Assembly (NCBI GenBank): GCA_003550325.1
Contig: QKWP01000858.1
Coordinates: 139,579 to 203,578 of the forward strand
Source: Gigaspora rosea
Lineage: Eukaryota > Glomeromycota > Glomeromycetes > Diversisporales > Gigasporaceae
Direction of reading: 5' to 3'
Length of the DNA stretch: 64,000 nt
Shown: piece by piece, positions 54,721 to 64,000 of the stretch
How the letters are laid out: every line of letters begins with the position of its first letter
How positions within the stretch are numbered: position 1 is the stretch's first letter
Notes under the pieces: generated by a model
Databases searched by the model: none
Told to the model about the DNA's origin: nothing
Seen by the model: the letters and a program-made list of their open reading frames with translations, nothing else
Program-made: the position numbers and the translations under genes

Positions 54721-56015
54721 TATATAAAGATTATAATATATGCTTGAATATTTTTTTAAAAAAACAACTAGTATGATTGTATAAACAATATAAATATATT
54801 TACATAAACCTTTTCTAAAGAGGATAAAATCAAATATAGTACTATTTTTAAGATCTTAAATAACATGGTTAAACATTTTTTATTTGATTTTACAAGCTAA
54901 AGATATATAATTTTAAATGATAATTATAATTATCCATTAAATATTATATTTAAAAATAATTTTTATACAGATGAACATAGATTTTTTTTGTATCTATTTT
55001 CCTAATGGTACTTAATATGGGTTATTTGTTCTATTTGGTTTGTTTTATAAATAAAAATTAATTATCTATATCTGATATAATAATAAAAAAATCCATAAAA
55101 AAGCATTTTTTATTGGAGTATTCTATTGCAAAGTTAGAATTTAGTAACTTTAATTTTTCCAATTTATAAAAGATTTTTCAAATAAATTTAGATTTATAGA
55201 AAATAAAATTTTTGCTATTTTCTATTACTATAATTCAAAGAAAATAAAAAAAGATTTTTCAAATAAATTTAGATTTATAGAAAATAAAATTTTTGCTATT
55301 TTATATTACTATAATTCAAAGAAAATAAAGAAATAGTATGATAGATATAATGCTAATAACAGAATCCAACTTATAATTCTTCATTAATAAATTAAAAAAC
55401 TTTTTAAAGTTATCAAACTAATACAAATAAGTTTATATTGTTTGATTAATAGAATTAACCTAAAAAAATTCTTGAAAATGCACTTCTTATTGGAATATTC
55501 TATTGCAAAGTTAGGATTTAGTGGCTTTAATTTTTTTCAATTTATAAAAGTTTTTTTTAAATAAATTTAAATTTCTAGAAAAATAAGGTTTTTGCTATTT
55601 CTATTACTATAATTTGGACTATTCAGAGAAATAAAGAAATTGTATAATGGATATAATGCAGTTAACAGGATCCAACTCTATAATTCTTTATTGATAAATC
55701 AAAACACTTTTAAAAGTCATCAAACTAATACAAATAAGTTTATATTGTTTAATTAATAGAATTAATCTGAAAAATTCTTGAAAAAGCCTTCTTATTGGAA
55801 TATTCTATTGCAAAGTTAGAATTTAGTAGCTTTAATTTTTCCCAAATTTTTATGCAAGTTTTTTTAAATAAATTTAGATTTTTAGAAAATAAGGTTTTGC
55901 TTTTTCTATTACTATAATTTGGATTATCCAAAGAAAATAAAGAAATAGTATGATGGATATAATACTAGTAACAGGATCCAACTCTATAATTCTTTATTAA
56001 TATAGTTTTGTTATA
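54721..56015. repeat. D' repeat, copy 7, with tandemly reiterated ~300-bp segment
   Basis: After one D' unit (54780-55390) the segment containing TGCAAAGTTAGRATTTAGT… AAAATAAGGTTTTTGCTATT… ACAGGATCCAACTCTATAAT recurs at about 55460-55720 and 55765-56000, and a 74-bp part is doubled at 55165-55330. This local tandem growth is absent from the other D' copies. The minus-strand 60-codon frame at 55749-55931 is a reading of the repeat. Confidence 0.7.
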
Positions 56016-56418
56016 TAGTGCAGGATACCTAAAGGCATAAATCATAAATTTGGCACATTTTCAAAAATTTCATATTAAAATTTGATGTCTTTGTGAATCC
56101 TTGCATTTGATTGGTTAATAATTAATTTTAAAAAATAATTTAAAATTAATTTAAAAATATTTTAAAATTAGCCAATAGCAGAAGGCTAAAACACGTGACT
56201 GTTCCATTTTTGGCTAAATTTATATATATTATATTAAAATACTATATTTTTAAACTTGTTAATTAAAAAAATATACAATGATTTTTTAAAAGTTAAGTCT
56301 GCTAAGTTGTAGCAAATTAGCTAAATTACAAAATAGTGGCCCATTTTTTGTGATATTGTTTTTATATTGAATAATATTAGCTTTTAAAGTTTGTGATACC
56401 TTTAGGTGTCCTGCACTA
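56016..56418. mobile_element. Mariner-like MITE (TAGTRYAGGACACC), copy 2
   Basis: The ends TAGTGCAGGATACCTAAAGG and (reverse complement) TAGTGCAGGACACCTAAAGG are nearly identical and flanked by TA (56014-56015, 56419-56420). The matching D copy near 50695 reads GTTATATCAATCAAAAA without an insert. 403 bp, same family as 33231-33592. Confidence 0.88.
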
Positions 56419-57073
56419 TATCAATCAAAAAACTTTTTAAAGTCATCAAACTGAACAAATAAGTTTATATTGTTTGATTAATAAAATTAACCTGTAATTA
56501 TTGCTATAATATTAAAATTACAATTTTTCTTTGGTAATACATTTGTCTTGTAAACAAATAACCAAACTACATTAATAATGTTCAATAGAAAAGTTGCTAT
56601 AAATAACACTGATTATAGAACAATTATACTACAAATGCATTATGTATTTATGGTATTTATTTTTTATTCCAGTTACCTCAAATTAAATAAAAAAATCTTT
56701 CTATTTCAAACAAGAAGATTGAAATAAAAATTACAAAATTTATAATCAAAAACCAACTAAATTTATATTCTATAGATACAATACTAAATATGTTATAAAG
56801 AAGTAATATGCAAATGTTTAAAAGTATTTTAAAACATAATAATTATAAGATATTCCAAGTAAACAATTAGAAAATGTTTACTACTTATTTCTAGTTTGGT
56901 TACTTTTCTAAGCAAAGTTTCAAAAATACATAATAAAGTCTAATAAAGAAAAAGGATTTGGTTAATTAACTTAAAAATTGATTCTGAATCATAAGTAGAA
57001 TTTGAAGTATCCATTACTATGGAATTTAAATTTTAAAAAAATCTAAGAATAACTATAAAAATTTACAAAATAG

Positions 57074-57377
57074 CGGGATAAAGTAGCCCTAAGGCTGGGA
57101 GGTTATTGAGAATAACCTCTAAAGACCACAATATAGTTCAGTTGGATGGGTAAATATTAATAGGTAGAGCATTAATCAGAGTAGTTTAAATAGGCAGGTC
57201 CTATAGTTGGTCTGCAGGTATAGCAGCTATTGTAGAACCCTTGGGCTGACTACTTAAATTAGGCACCAAAAGTGCATATGTGGCTAGTTGTATACTTGCT
57301 AATGTAACAAACATCATTAATATTTAATAAAAACTTTATAGCTAATATAGATAGCCATTAAACAACAAAAAAAAAAC
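57074..57377 (+). mobile_element. tRNA-type SINE
   Basis: A 304-bp unit bounded by a 14-bp target duplication AATTTACAAAATAG (57060-57073, 57378-57391) and ending in an A-rich tail (AACAACAAAAAAAAAAC). TAGTTCAGTTGG near 57136 fits the RNA polymerase III A-box consensus perfectly and is followed by GGTAGAGCA, as in a tRNA D-arm. GGTCCTATAGTTGG, about 60 bp downstream, is a weak B-box candidate. The first ~60 bp precede the tRNA-like part. No coding. The partner LINE is not shown; the tail does not match the LINE 3' end at 2443-2609. Confidence 0.82.
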
Positions 57378-57538
57378 AATTTACAAAATAGTGCTAAAAA
57401 AGAATTAGTGCAGATTTTGGATAAGAAATATCTTATTGGCATTCAATAAAATAGTTGAATATAGATTTGTTTTCAAAAGAAACAAATATATGTTTTGAAT
57501 TGTATTCTTACTAAAATAAATAATTAGTGGGCTAAAAT

Positions 57539-57758
57539 CAGTGATTATTTTTTACTGTGCGCGCTGTGCGCAGTGCACAAAAACAAAAATTTGCGCACAT
57601 CTTTTTTCAGTAGATGTGTGGATGCCGCACAGAAATAATTGTCATTTTATAAGTAGTGCACATAGTTGCAAGTATTTTTCTTAGTATTTGCCGCACAGAA
57701 AAAGTTTATGAATTGTGTGGTATCTGCACAGTAAATTTTAATTGAAAAATTAATACTG
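57539..57758. mobile_element. hAT-like MITE with TGCGC/GCACAG motifs
   Basis: The ends CAGTGATTATTTTTTACTGT and (reverse complement) CAGTATTAATTTTTCAATTA are hAT-style. The flanking 8-mers GCTAAAAT and GTTGAAAT match at 6 of 8, and D copies near 25255 and 31705 show the empty site. The words GTGCGC, GCCGCACAG and TGCACAG recur, giving a local GC spike. 220 bp. Confidence 0.72.
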
Positions 57759-57820
57759 GTTGAAATATAAGATAAATAATATATTCTATATTAATATTAA
57801 TAAATAGAATTCATATGTAC

Positions 57821-58735
57821 TAGAACTAGTACAACATACTAGTTTTAGTATATTATTAAATTAGATTATTTGTTTTTTAAAATTAATTATATATTATATT
57901 AAATATTTTTTTTATTATATTTTAACTTTTTGGTATTTTATAAAAAAAAAGCTAATAGCTTTAAATTTTTTCTTAAATTTTGTAAAAATTATTTTCTTTT
58001 TAAAACTTTTAGTTTAATTTAATTTTATATAGCATATAGTATTTACTAATTATCTTATATAATATATTTATTTATAAAAAATTTTTAATTAAATAAATTT
58101 ATTTAAATTTAAAGTAATATAACTTAAAATAAACTAATTTTTAACAAAAAGTTTTGTAATTAAAATTATATAGTAAATTTTAGAACTTTAATTAAAAATT
58201 TAGAAAAATTTAATTAATAAAAACTTATTTAAATTCTAACTAAACTTGTATAGCTTACTATAAATAGTAATAATTTGCAATAATTTTTAAACCAATTATT
58301 ATAAAATGCATCTATAGTGTTGAACACCATAGGTAAATTAGATTTGCAAATTCGTGTAACAAAAACAAAAAAATAAACTTTTAAAAAACAAAAAATAAAT
58401 TTTAATTACTTTAGAGTTAGGGTAAGGCCTGGGATTTTATCGGGGCATTAGTATATACAAAATTTAGCAAGGAATTTTTTTTATTAGAGCCCCAAAGGCG
58501 GTTTCATAAGCAAAATTTTAAGTTATGAATGTTTTTTTAAAAAAATAAACACAAAAAACAAAATTTTATATTACACCTAATCTTAAATTTTGATTGGCTA
58601 TTCTAATAGTTTTGTGTAATATGTGTTCAACACCATAGGTGCATTTTAGTAAACTTGTTTTAAAAAATACAAATACTTATAATAAGTAATAATTATTGCA
58701 ATATAATAAATAAAATTTTTTAATTATTACAAGCT
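57821..58735. repeat. H repeat, copy 4, with nested core MITE, cut by LINE
   Basis: Begins GTACTAGAACTAGTACAAC, an AGTAC palindrome, and follows 52800-53400 in order. It ends abruptly after TTATTACAAGCT at 58735, whereas the copies at 42030 and 53400 continue (…AAGTTTGTTTTA). That break marks the start of the LINE to the right. Confidence 0.65.
58303..58647. mobile_element. Palindrome-tipped MITE (GTGTTGAACAC), reverse CCCTAA core
   Basis: The ends AAAATGCATCTATAGTGTTG and (reverse complement) AAAATGCACCTATGGTGTTG are inverted repeats, each with a GTGTT-G/C-AACAC palindrome. The core reads AGAGTTAGGGTAAGGCCTGG, then TACAAAATTTAGCAAGGAAT. 345 bp; best-preserved of the three collinear copies (41605, 53636, 58303). 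Confidence 0.82.
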
Positions 58736-59653
58736 AAGATAATGGCACCTATTTTTAGAAACTTTTTTTTGTTACATTTAAAATTTTTTTAAAACTTAAT
58801 ATATTTTTATAAAATTTTATATATAAAATTTATTATCTATTTGATTTTGACAAAAAAACTCTTTCCGTCTATCAATTGTACACAATTTTTTTCTAACTAA
58901 TTTTTTTAAAAAACTGCTATAACTTAAAATATTACTAAGTTAATTTGATTTCTATATCTAAATAAACTTGCTTTTCTTCTAAAAATATATATAATATCAA
59001 ATTATTACTGTAAAAACTTTTAAACTCGCCAACCAAAGGCCCTTTGGCCTAAATTTGTATTTTTTACAAAATACATTAAAAACAGTATTCTTAACCTATC
59101 TTACAAACTAAAGAAAAGCTAAAGAGCTCATCTTTCTCGTCATAACAAGCTGTATTTTATGCTTGTAGCCCTAAAACTAACTAAGATACATTTAAAATAT
59201 CTTAAATTTTTCTTTAATTTTTACTTTTTTTTTCCTTTTTTTCTACAAAAAAAACTCTCATAGGCGTTTTTTGTATAACATAAAACCGAGTTACCCACAT
59301 TTTTCAATAACCTAGAATTATTGGTTTCTTATTAATTGCACAAATTATTAATTAACTATACACAAAACAAATATTTGCCTTTTTTGCTAAAGTTACCTAA
59401 CTTTATAATTTAGCCTAATTTGTGTAGCACGTGACCTGTGTAGCACGTGACCTATATATCACGTGATCTGTATAACTTAAACCAACTTGTTGGTACTACG
59501 TTAAACAAAACAATTTATACCTCATTGTGAAGCCCTCTTTGATCCCTATTATATTATTATATTTATTAAGCCTGAATCCTCTTTTTTAATCCTACATTTA
59601 TACTACTTGGTTCTATACTTACAAAGCTTATTATACAATTTGATATTTTCAAC
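58736..59653 (+). promoter_or_regulatory. LINE leader / presumed internal promoter
   Basis: 918 bases between the break in the host repeat and the first LINE ATG. It contains AAAGGCCCTTTGGCCT (near 59034), pyrimidine-rich blocks and the CACGTG array at 59421-59477. LINEs commonly carry an internal promoter in this position; that role is inferred from position. It is free of long ORFs on the + strand. Confidence 0.6.
59421..59477 (+). promoter_or_regulatory. Three tandem 16-bp repeats with CACGTG E-boxes
   Basis: Units TGTGTAGCACGTGACC (59421), TGTGTAGCACGTGACC (59437) and TATATATCACGTGATC (59453), then a partial fourth. Each has CACGTGAY, the core bound by bHLH factors in fungi and other eukaryotes. 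It lies about 180-230 bp upstream of ORF A. Binding is inference. Confidence 0.72.
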
Positions 59654-60310
59654 ATGCCTACACTTACTAGTGAAAAACCTGATTCCTATAATATTGACTA
59701 CTTCTATCCTAAATACAAAGATCGTTTTGGAGTATTTATTAAAGAAGCAGATGCTGCAATACTTAAAGTAATGCCATCTGCCTTTAGTCCTCCTAATTGT
59801 GAAACCAAAACCAAAAATACCTATCATTACTTTTTAGTACCAACTCAACCAACAATTAGCACTTGTATTTGTAAAAAATACCATGTTAGTTTTACTTCAC
59901 AATATTACCGTATTCCTACTGAACTTACTACTAAAATACTTTCTCAAGGACCTACGCCAATGGATACCTCTCCAACAGTTAATATTGAAAAAAGATTTAA
60001 AAAAATTCAAGATACTATTCCCAAATCACCTATGAAACAACCTACAACTCAAAATCTCGATCTTAGAGATGCACAACCTAGAATACTATTTCCAGTCTAT
60101 CATAAAGATCCAATTCCTACAGCTATCACTCCTCACTCCCAATATTTTCATACTTGTTTTTTATGCAATACTAGGGATATTCCTTGTGTTAAAATATCTT
60201 CAAATGAACAACATGCACCAGACTACACCAAATGTTGTATCTTTAAAGGACGTTTATTACATTGTGAATGTGCTAAACTTACTCAAGATTTTAAATTAGC
60301 TCCTATTTAA
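59654..60310 (+). CDS. LINE ORF A, 218-aa protein with C-terminal Cys/His cluster
   Basis: The first ATG after the leader (AACATGCCTACACTTACTAG) opens a 218-codon frame with no disablement, in contrast to the two ORFs downstream. The N-terminal half (to about residue 95) has PKYKDRFGVFIKEADAAILK and a CICKKYH motif. Residues ~100-140 are Pro/Thr/Lys-rich. The C-terminus has Cys at 168, 171, 178, 194, 195, 204 and 206 and His at 166, 187 and 203 (TCFLCNTRDIPC … KCC … HCEC), plausibly zinc-binding. ORF1 proteins of LINEs usually bind the element RNA; that would be the expected job, but I do not recognise the family. It ends 50 bp before the ATG of ORF B. Antisense frame 59603-59827 is a shadow. 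Confidence 0.75.
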   Translation: MPTLTSEKPDSYNIDYFYPKYKDRFGVFIKEADAAILKVMPSAFSPPNCETKTKNTYHYFLVPTQPTISTCICKKYHVSFTSQYYRIPTELTTKILSQGPTPMDTSPTVNIEKRFKKIQDTIPKSPMKQPTTQNLDLRDAQPRILFPVYHKDPIPTAITPHSQYFHTCFLCNTRDIPCVKISSNEQHAPDYTKCCIFKGRLLHCECAKLTQDFKLAPI

Positions 60311-60360
60311 AAAAACTAAACTCAGAACAACTGTCCTTTTGCCATTTTTATTATTGTTTT

Positions 60361-62026
60361 ATGCTTACAAAAGAACAAAAGCTCAATCTTCTTGAAAAAC
60401 TTGTACAATGAAGCAATCAAATCAAAACTAAAAAACAACAACAACAATAGAAACAGCCAAAACAACAACAGCATTTCAACAAACAACAACCAAAAAGTAC
60501 AAAATCTAAACCCAGTACCCACAAAAGTCCTTCAAATTTATTTGATTGGTCTACTAACTTTCCAATTACCTCTGAAATAGAACAATATGATAAACTTTCT
60601 ACTAAACTTGCTCAACAACTCTTTTTCTTTATTAAGTCTTAGAGATTTTACACCAGGTCAATCTATCAAATCAAATGAATCACAAGACCAAACTAAATAC
60701 AACTCCAACAAAGAACCACAAAAATATTCATTTAGCTACTTACTTAACAAAATAGCTAATGACAAATCTAAATTTCTTGAAGAATTTATTGATAGTTATA
60801 ATCTTTCTCTAGACCAAACTATATCTTATCCTTTTTAAGTATACTGTAATACACTTAAAAACCTGCTTAAAAACTTTACTACTACTCTTTTTACAAAACT
60901 AAATTATGCCAAGATCTTTCACTCACATTATTCTATTCCACCTTATTTAACTTTCAATAGAAACAAAGTTGCAATTAATCTTGTACGCTTACACCTCTAT
61001 CTACATGACAAATACCAAACAATTGACTATTCTAAATTTATTGAAGATCTTGACTTAAAACCTATTATGGTATCCTTTAATTATACAATTACATATAACA
61101 AACCAAATACGCCTCTCTTGGATATACAAAATAATAATAGATTTAATATTCATATTTCTTTAAACATACCAACTACTGACTTTCAAACTACTTTTGAAAT
61201 TCCTTCTCTTAAACCCTTTACCAGAATATTCAACAAATGGTTTGAACCATTTTTCGAAAGATATAAACTACAATTTAATAATATAGACAAACAAAAAACT
61301 CAAAATTATATCAAATATCAAATATACCTTAAATTACTTGAAGAGTGTAAAAAGTTACTACCTACCTCATACAATCCTTCATCTATTAACTCACTTAAAC
61401 AACATTCTAAAGAATCACGCAAACTTGCACTCTTTCACTTACATACCTGCAAACAAGACAAATGTACTTTATTTACAACTAAAGAAGACCATAATATTAA
61501 ATCTCTCTCATCATACTACTTTAAAGAGTCCTTTAGTACATATCCAGCACCAGAAAATCCAACTGAAAGAATTTGGGTTTTTCCAGAGCTTGAACTTGAA
61601 ATCTTTTCTCAAAACCAGCCAGATGCTGCAACCTTTACCAAACCTACTAAATTCAAAGAACTTGCTACAAAAATAGCAAAAAAATTTGCAGAAGAAAATG
61701 ATGTATCAGAAACTATTGAACGATACACCTACTACTTCTACTGTTATCTTAAAAACTATCTTCATCCTGCTGTAGCAAATGACAAAATTCAAGATATGGA
61801 CCTAAAACAGGCATTAGAATTTCTCATAACTCCTGATATTAATTCACATATACTTGCTAGAGTAATTACTTTCTATGATATTCAACTCCAACCCAAATTT
61901 TCTATTAAACAAATCCAAGAAAAATACAATGAAAAATACTTTCCTCAGGTAGAGGAATTTATTATCAATCATTTCAAAATCACAACTCCTATAGCAAATG
62001 ATGATGCACTTTTTTTACTCCTATAA
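60361..62026 (+). pseudogene. LINE ORF B, ~555 codons, broken
   Basis: An ATG at 60361 starts MLTKEQKLNLLEKLVQ, followed by in-frame TGA (60409-60411, likely TGG) and TAG (60448-60450, likely CAG) inside a Gln/Lys-rich stretch. The frame continues through LFDWSTNFPITSEIEQYDKL to about 60640, where a one-base shift in a T-rich run moves it to the next frame (LRDFTPGQSIKSNESQDQ). One TAA at 60836-60838 (likely CAA) follows, then the frame is open to 62026. The C-terminal part is mixed helical (KELATKIAKKFAEEN) and basic. There are scattered Cys/His (HLHTCKQDKC) but no domain I recognise. A second pre-endonuclease ORF of this length is unusual beside ORF A. Confidence 0.7.
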
Positions 62027-62087
62027 ACAATAATACTTCTAACAACCAAACCAATCCTCCTTTTCAATAACTTCTTCTGTAGAAAAC

Positions 62088-64000
62088 ATGGATGCAGCTC
62101 CGCCTCTATAACAATAATGATACTCTACATTAAGCAGGCCATTTATAGAAGAGAATGATGTAAGTAGGCAGATAGAAAAGCCTATTTACGTGGAAGAACT
62201 AATTAACGACAGTTAGACTCAACGTACAGATCAGTCTTTAGCTTCTTGCACAACTGTGAGAACCGAGTATACGGCGAGCGCTTCTACAGAAGACAATTAC
62301 AGTACTTCAGATACCATATCTTCATCACCCTCTGAAGTACAACTCTCCTCCAATACTTCTCTATTACTAACTACTTCTAGTTCTAACAACTACCCAATAT
62401 CAGAAATTTATAATGAATCCTTACTTGAAAAATACTTCAGTAATGAAGAAATTAAACTACCTACAAACTCTATAAATAAAAGAAACTTCTTCATCAATCC
62501 CTATTCTAACCCTCCTGAAATATACAATCCAAAAGCATGCTATAACAAATTTCTTTACTACCATAGACTATGAACACTCTCTTCTCCACAAACTGTAGGA
62601 TCTTTCTTGCATTATATACAAGAATATTATCCTATGTTTTATTCAGACCAATATATAAAAATTTCTATCAAACCACATTCCCGATTTGACCATACTTTCA
62701 CAGAAGCACACATATACCTTCCATATGAAAAGTTTATACCAGATCACATTATATTTCTACCTTTTGAAGATTTATTACACTACTCTGATATTGAACTTAA
62801 ATCACCCAATAACTCCTCAAATTCCAATTTATCCTATCCTTCTGAGGAACTCTGCTATAACAAATTCCTTAAAAAATATAATATCCCATTATTGCCACCT
62901 TTACAAACACTTAAATCCTTTATAAAGCACTTATTTAGAAACTCATTTTTACTACCATTCAAAATCTCTATTAATACTATAACTCTCGAAGCACATGTAT
63001 ATCTCAATACCCAAGATAAAACTCTTCCAAACCACACTATAATCACTCCTAACCAATATCCTAAACACTATCAGTCGCTAATTAAATCATCTTCATTATC
63101 TACTGAATCAAATAGCACTTTATTAATGCCAACCACAGGCTCTTGTTCTAATACCCAAGACATTCTGCAAGATCTACATCTAACTATTGTTACACACAAT
63201 GTTAGAGGTTTTAATATTCCTTCCAAAAGGCAAATCTGAAGATTACTGTATGAACTATAACATTTCAATTGCATGCATTACTGAAACTAAAATTTCATCA
63301 AAAACAAACCTTTTTTTTTGCAACAATAACTTATTTACTTACTACTGGGCAAACTCTGAGAGCTCAGTAGAAGGTGCTGCAATTATGATTCGCAATAATC
63401 TTAAACCTTGTTCACAGTATTCATATATATCCAGGAGGAGCTATTGCTTTGGACTTGTTTTTCAAAGATAATATAAAGCTCCATATTATATCAGTTTACC
63501 TTTCATCTACTGATCCATACAAAAGAAATCAAACTCAAAACCAGGTTATTAACTGGATCCTACAGGCTCAACAATCTAACTTACACCCTATAATCTTGGG
63601 AGATTTTAACACGCATGATAATACAACTAGCTCAGCATCAAAATATAAACTTATTAATTTCCTACATCGCTCAAATATATTTGATATTGGAGCTCATTAC
63701 AACAATACACACTATACCTGGTCAAACAAAATTAATCATAGCAGAATAGACTATATTTGGACTGATTCATTTAATATACAATTTCTTCTTTTTTATAATA
63801 TTAATGACAGCCAAACTAGTACACTTAGTGATCATCTTATTCTTTTAACAACCTGGACATTCTCTAAAGCCTATAGCAAACCTCCACGCCTTCATACTGG
63901 TATTAGTCACAGAATTTTTAATTACAAAATAATGAACTCAGATCAATGGACAGAATATTCTGATCTATTGTCCCAACTATTTATCAAAAATCATGTTCCA
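62088..64000 (+). pseudogene. LINE ORF C: duplicated module plus APE-type endonuclease, broken, 3' end outside window
   Basis: An ATG at 62088 (MDAAPPL) lies 61 bp after ORF B. In-frame stops follow at 62109-62123 (CTA TAA CAA TAA TGA) and 62214, after which the frame runs to TGA at 62571-62573 and on to 63236. Shifts near 63236 and 63437 move it to the next two frames, and the last frame is open to the window end. Residues after the Ser/Thr-rich start form two related ~105-codon modules. The endonuclease keeps VTHNVRG (Asn at 63198), TETK (Glu at 63283), GDFNTH (63599-63613), RIDYIW (63743-63760) and SDHL (63827-63838), all the usual catalytic positions. It would nick target DNA to prime reverse transcription. 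RT and RNase H are expected beyond 64000. Confidence 0.85.
62538..63095 (+). repeat. Tandem protein-module duplication in ORF C
   Basis: Module 1 starts at 62538 and module 2 at 62853, both with CYNKFL, 315 bp (105 codons) apart. Shared positions in order: P-(L/S)-QT..SF, KIS(I), T.EAH(I/V)YL, (I/L)P(D/N)H.I..P and a His/Tyr-rich close. DNA identity is low, so the duplication is old and probably ancestral to the family. Function unknown. Confidence 0.72.

Larger units (their letters stand above)
56419..57820. repeat. D repeat, copy 7, with SINE and hAT MITE insertions
   Basis: D landmarks in order: ACATTTGTCTTGTAAACAAA, TTACAAATGCATTATGTATT-like, TTATTCCAGTTACCTCAAAT, AATACTAAATATGTTATAAA, AGAAAAAGGATTTGGTTAAT. 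Insertions at 57074-57377 and 57539-57758 interrupt it. Non-coding. Confidence 0.68.
58736..64000 (+). mobile_element. LINE-type retrotransposon, 5' portion, runs off the window
   Basis: The 5' boundary is placed at 58735/58736, where the surrounding H repeat stops matching its paralogues. The order is a ~0.9 kb leader, ORF A (59654-60310), ORF B (60361-62026, broken) and ORF C (62088 onward, broken, with APE-type endonuclease). A 5' endonuclease region on the strand of the leader and ORFs defines a LINE-type non-LTR element; the reverse transcriptase must lie beyond 64000. Disablements are few relative to length, so the copy is only moderately old. Whether it is the same family as the 3' fragment at 1-2609 cannot be tested because they do not overlap. 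Confidence 0.85.

Noticed and set aside
57074-57377. Functional tRNA gene
   Set aside because: The A-box is good but the B-box is weak, the cloverleaf cannot be drawn, and the unit has a poly(A) tail and target duplication, so it is a SINE.
59603-59827. Minus-strand ORF overlapping the start of ORF A
   Set aside because: Antisense shadow of ORF A and the leader; its composition mirrors the + strand codons.

Overview
This 64 kb window looks like a repeat-dense, gene-poor piece of a very AT-rich eukaryotic genome. Base composition, the style of the LINE proteins (Asn/Lys/Ile-rich, with an RNase H domain after the reverse transcriptase) and the density of small inverted-repeat transposons suggest an arbuscular mycorrhizal fungus of the Rhizophagus type. 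That assignment is inference; other AT-rich eukaryotes are not excluded. I found no convincing host protein-coding gene, rRNA, tRNA or CRISPR array.

Layout. The two edges hold broken LINE-type retrotransposons on the + strand. Positions 1-2609 are the 3' part of one copy: post-RT region, dead RNase H, zinc-knuckle region, 3' UTR and poly(A). Positions ~58736-64000 are the 5' part of another: a ~0.9 kb leader with CACGTG repeats, an intact 218-codon ORF with a Cys/His cluster, a broken ~555-codon ORF, and a broken ORF that ends in an APE-type endonuclease and runs off the window. The ~56 kb between them is nested non-coding mobile DNA. A long AT-rich repeat (called D here) recurs about seven times and acts as the substrate. 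Many boundaries inside it can be fixed exactly, because other D copies in the same window keep the empty site.

Insertions seen: hAT-like elements with 8-bp target duplications; Tc1/mariner-like MITEs with TA; piggyBac-like foldbacks with TTAA; one Mutator-like element with a 9-bp duplication; one Harbinger-like MITE with TAA; one Helitron and one Helitron2-like element; one tRNA-type SINE; and four copies of a poly(A)-tailed ~1.1 kb retroposon of unknown origin with 14-16 bp target duplications where boundaries could be fixed. A separate group of MITEs has small palindromes (GGTG..N..CACC) at the termini and a conserved internal core that ends in CCCTAACCC-like repeats.

The middle (33.7-36.6 kb) has strongly T-biased tracts, a 374-bp near-perfect palindrome abutting a 437-bp assembly gap, and about 900 bp of apparently single-copy DNA. 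Nothing in the window forms a metabolic or regulatory system. The most unusual items are the LINE (three ORFs, a duplicated module before the endonuclease, an E-box-like promoter array) and the palindrome-tipped, telomere-like-core MITE group.
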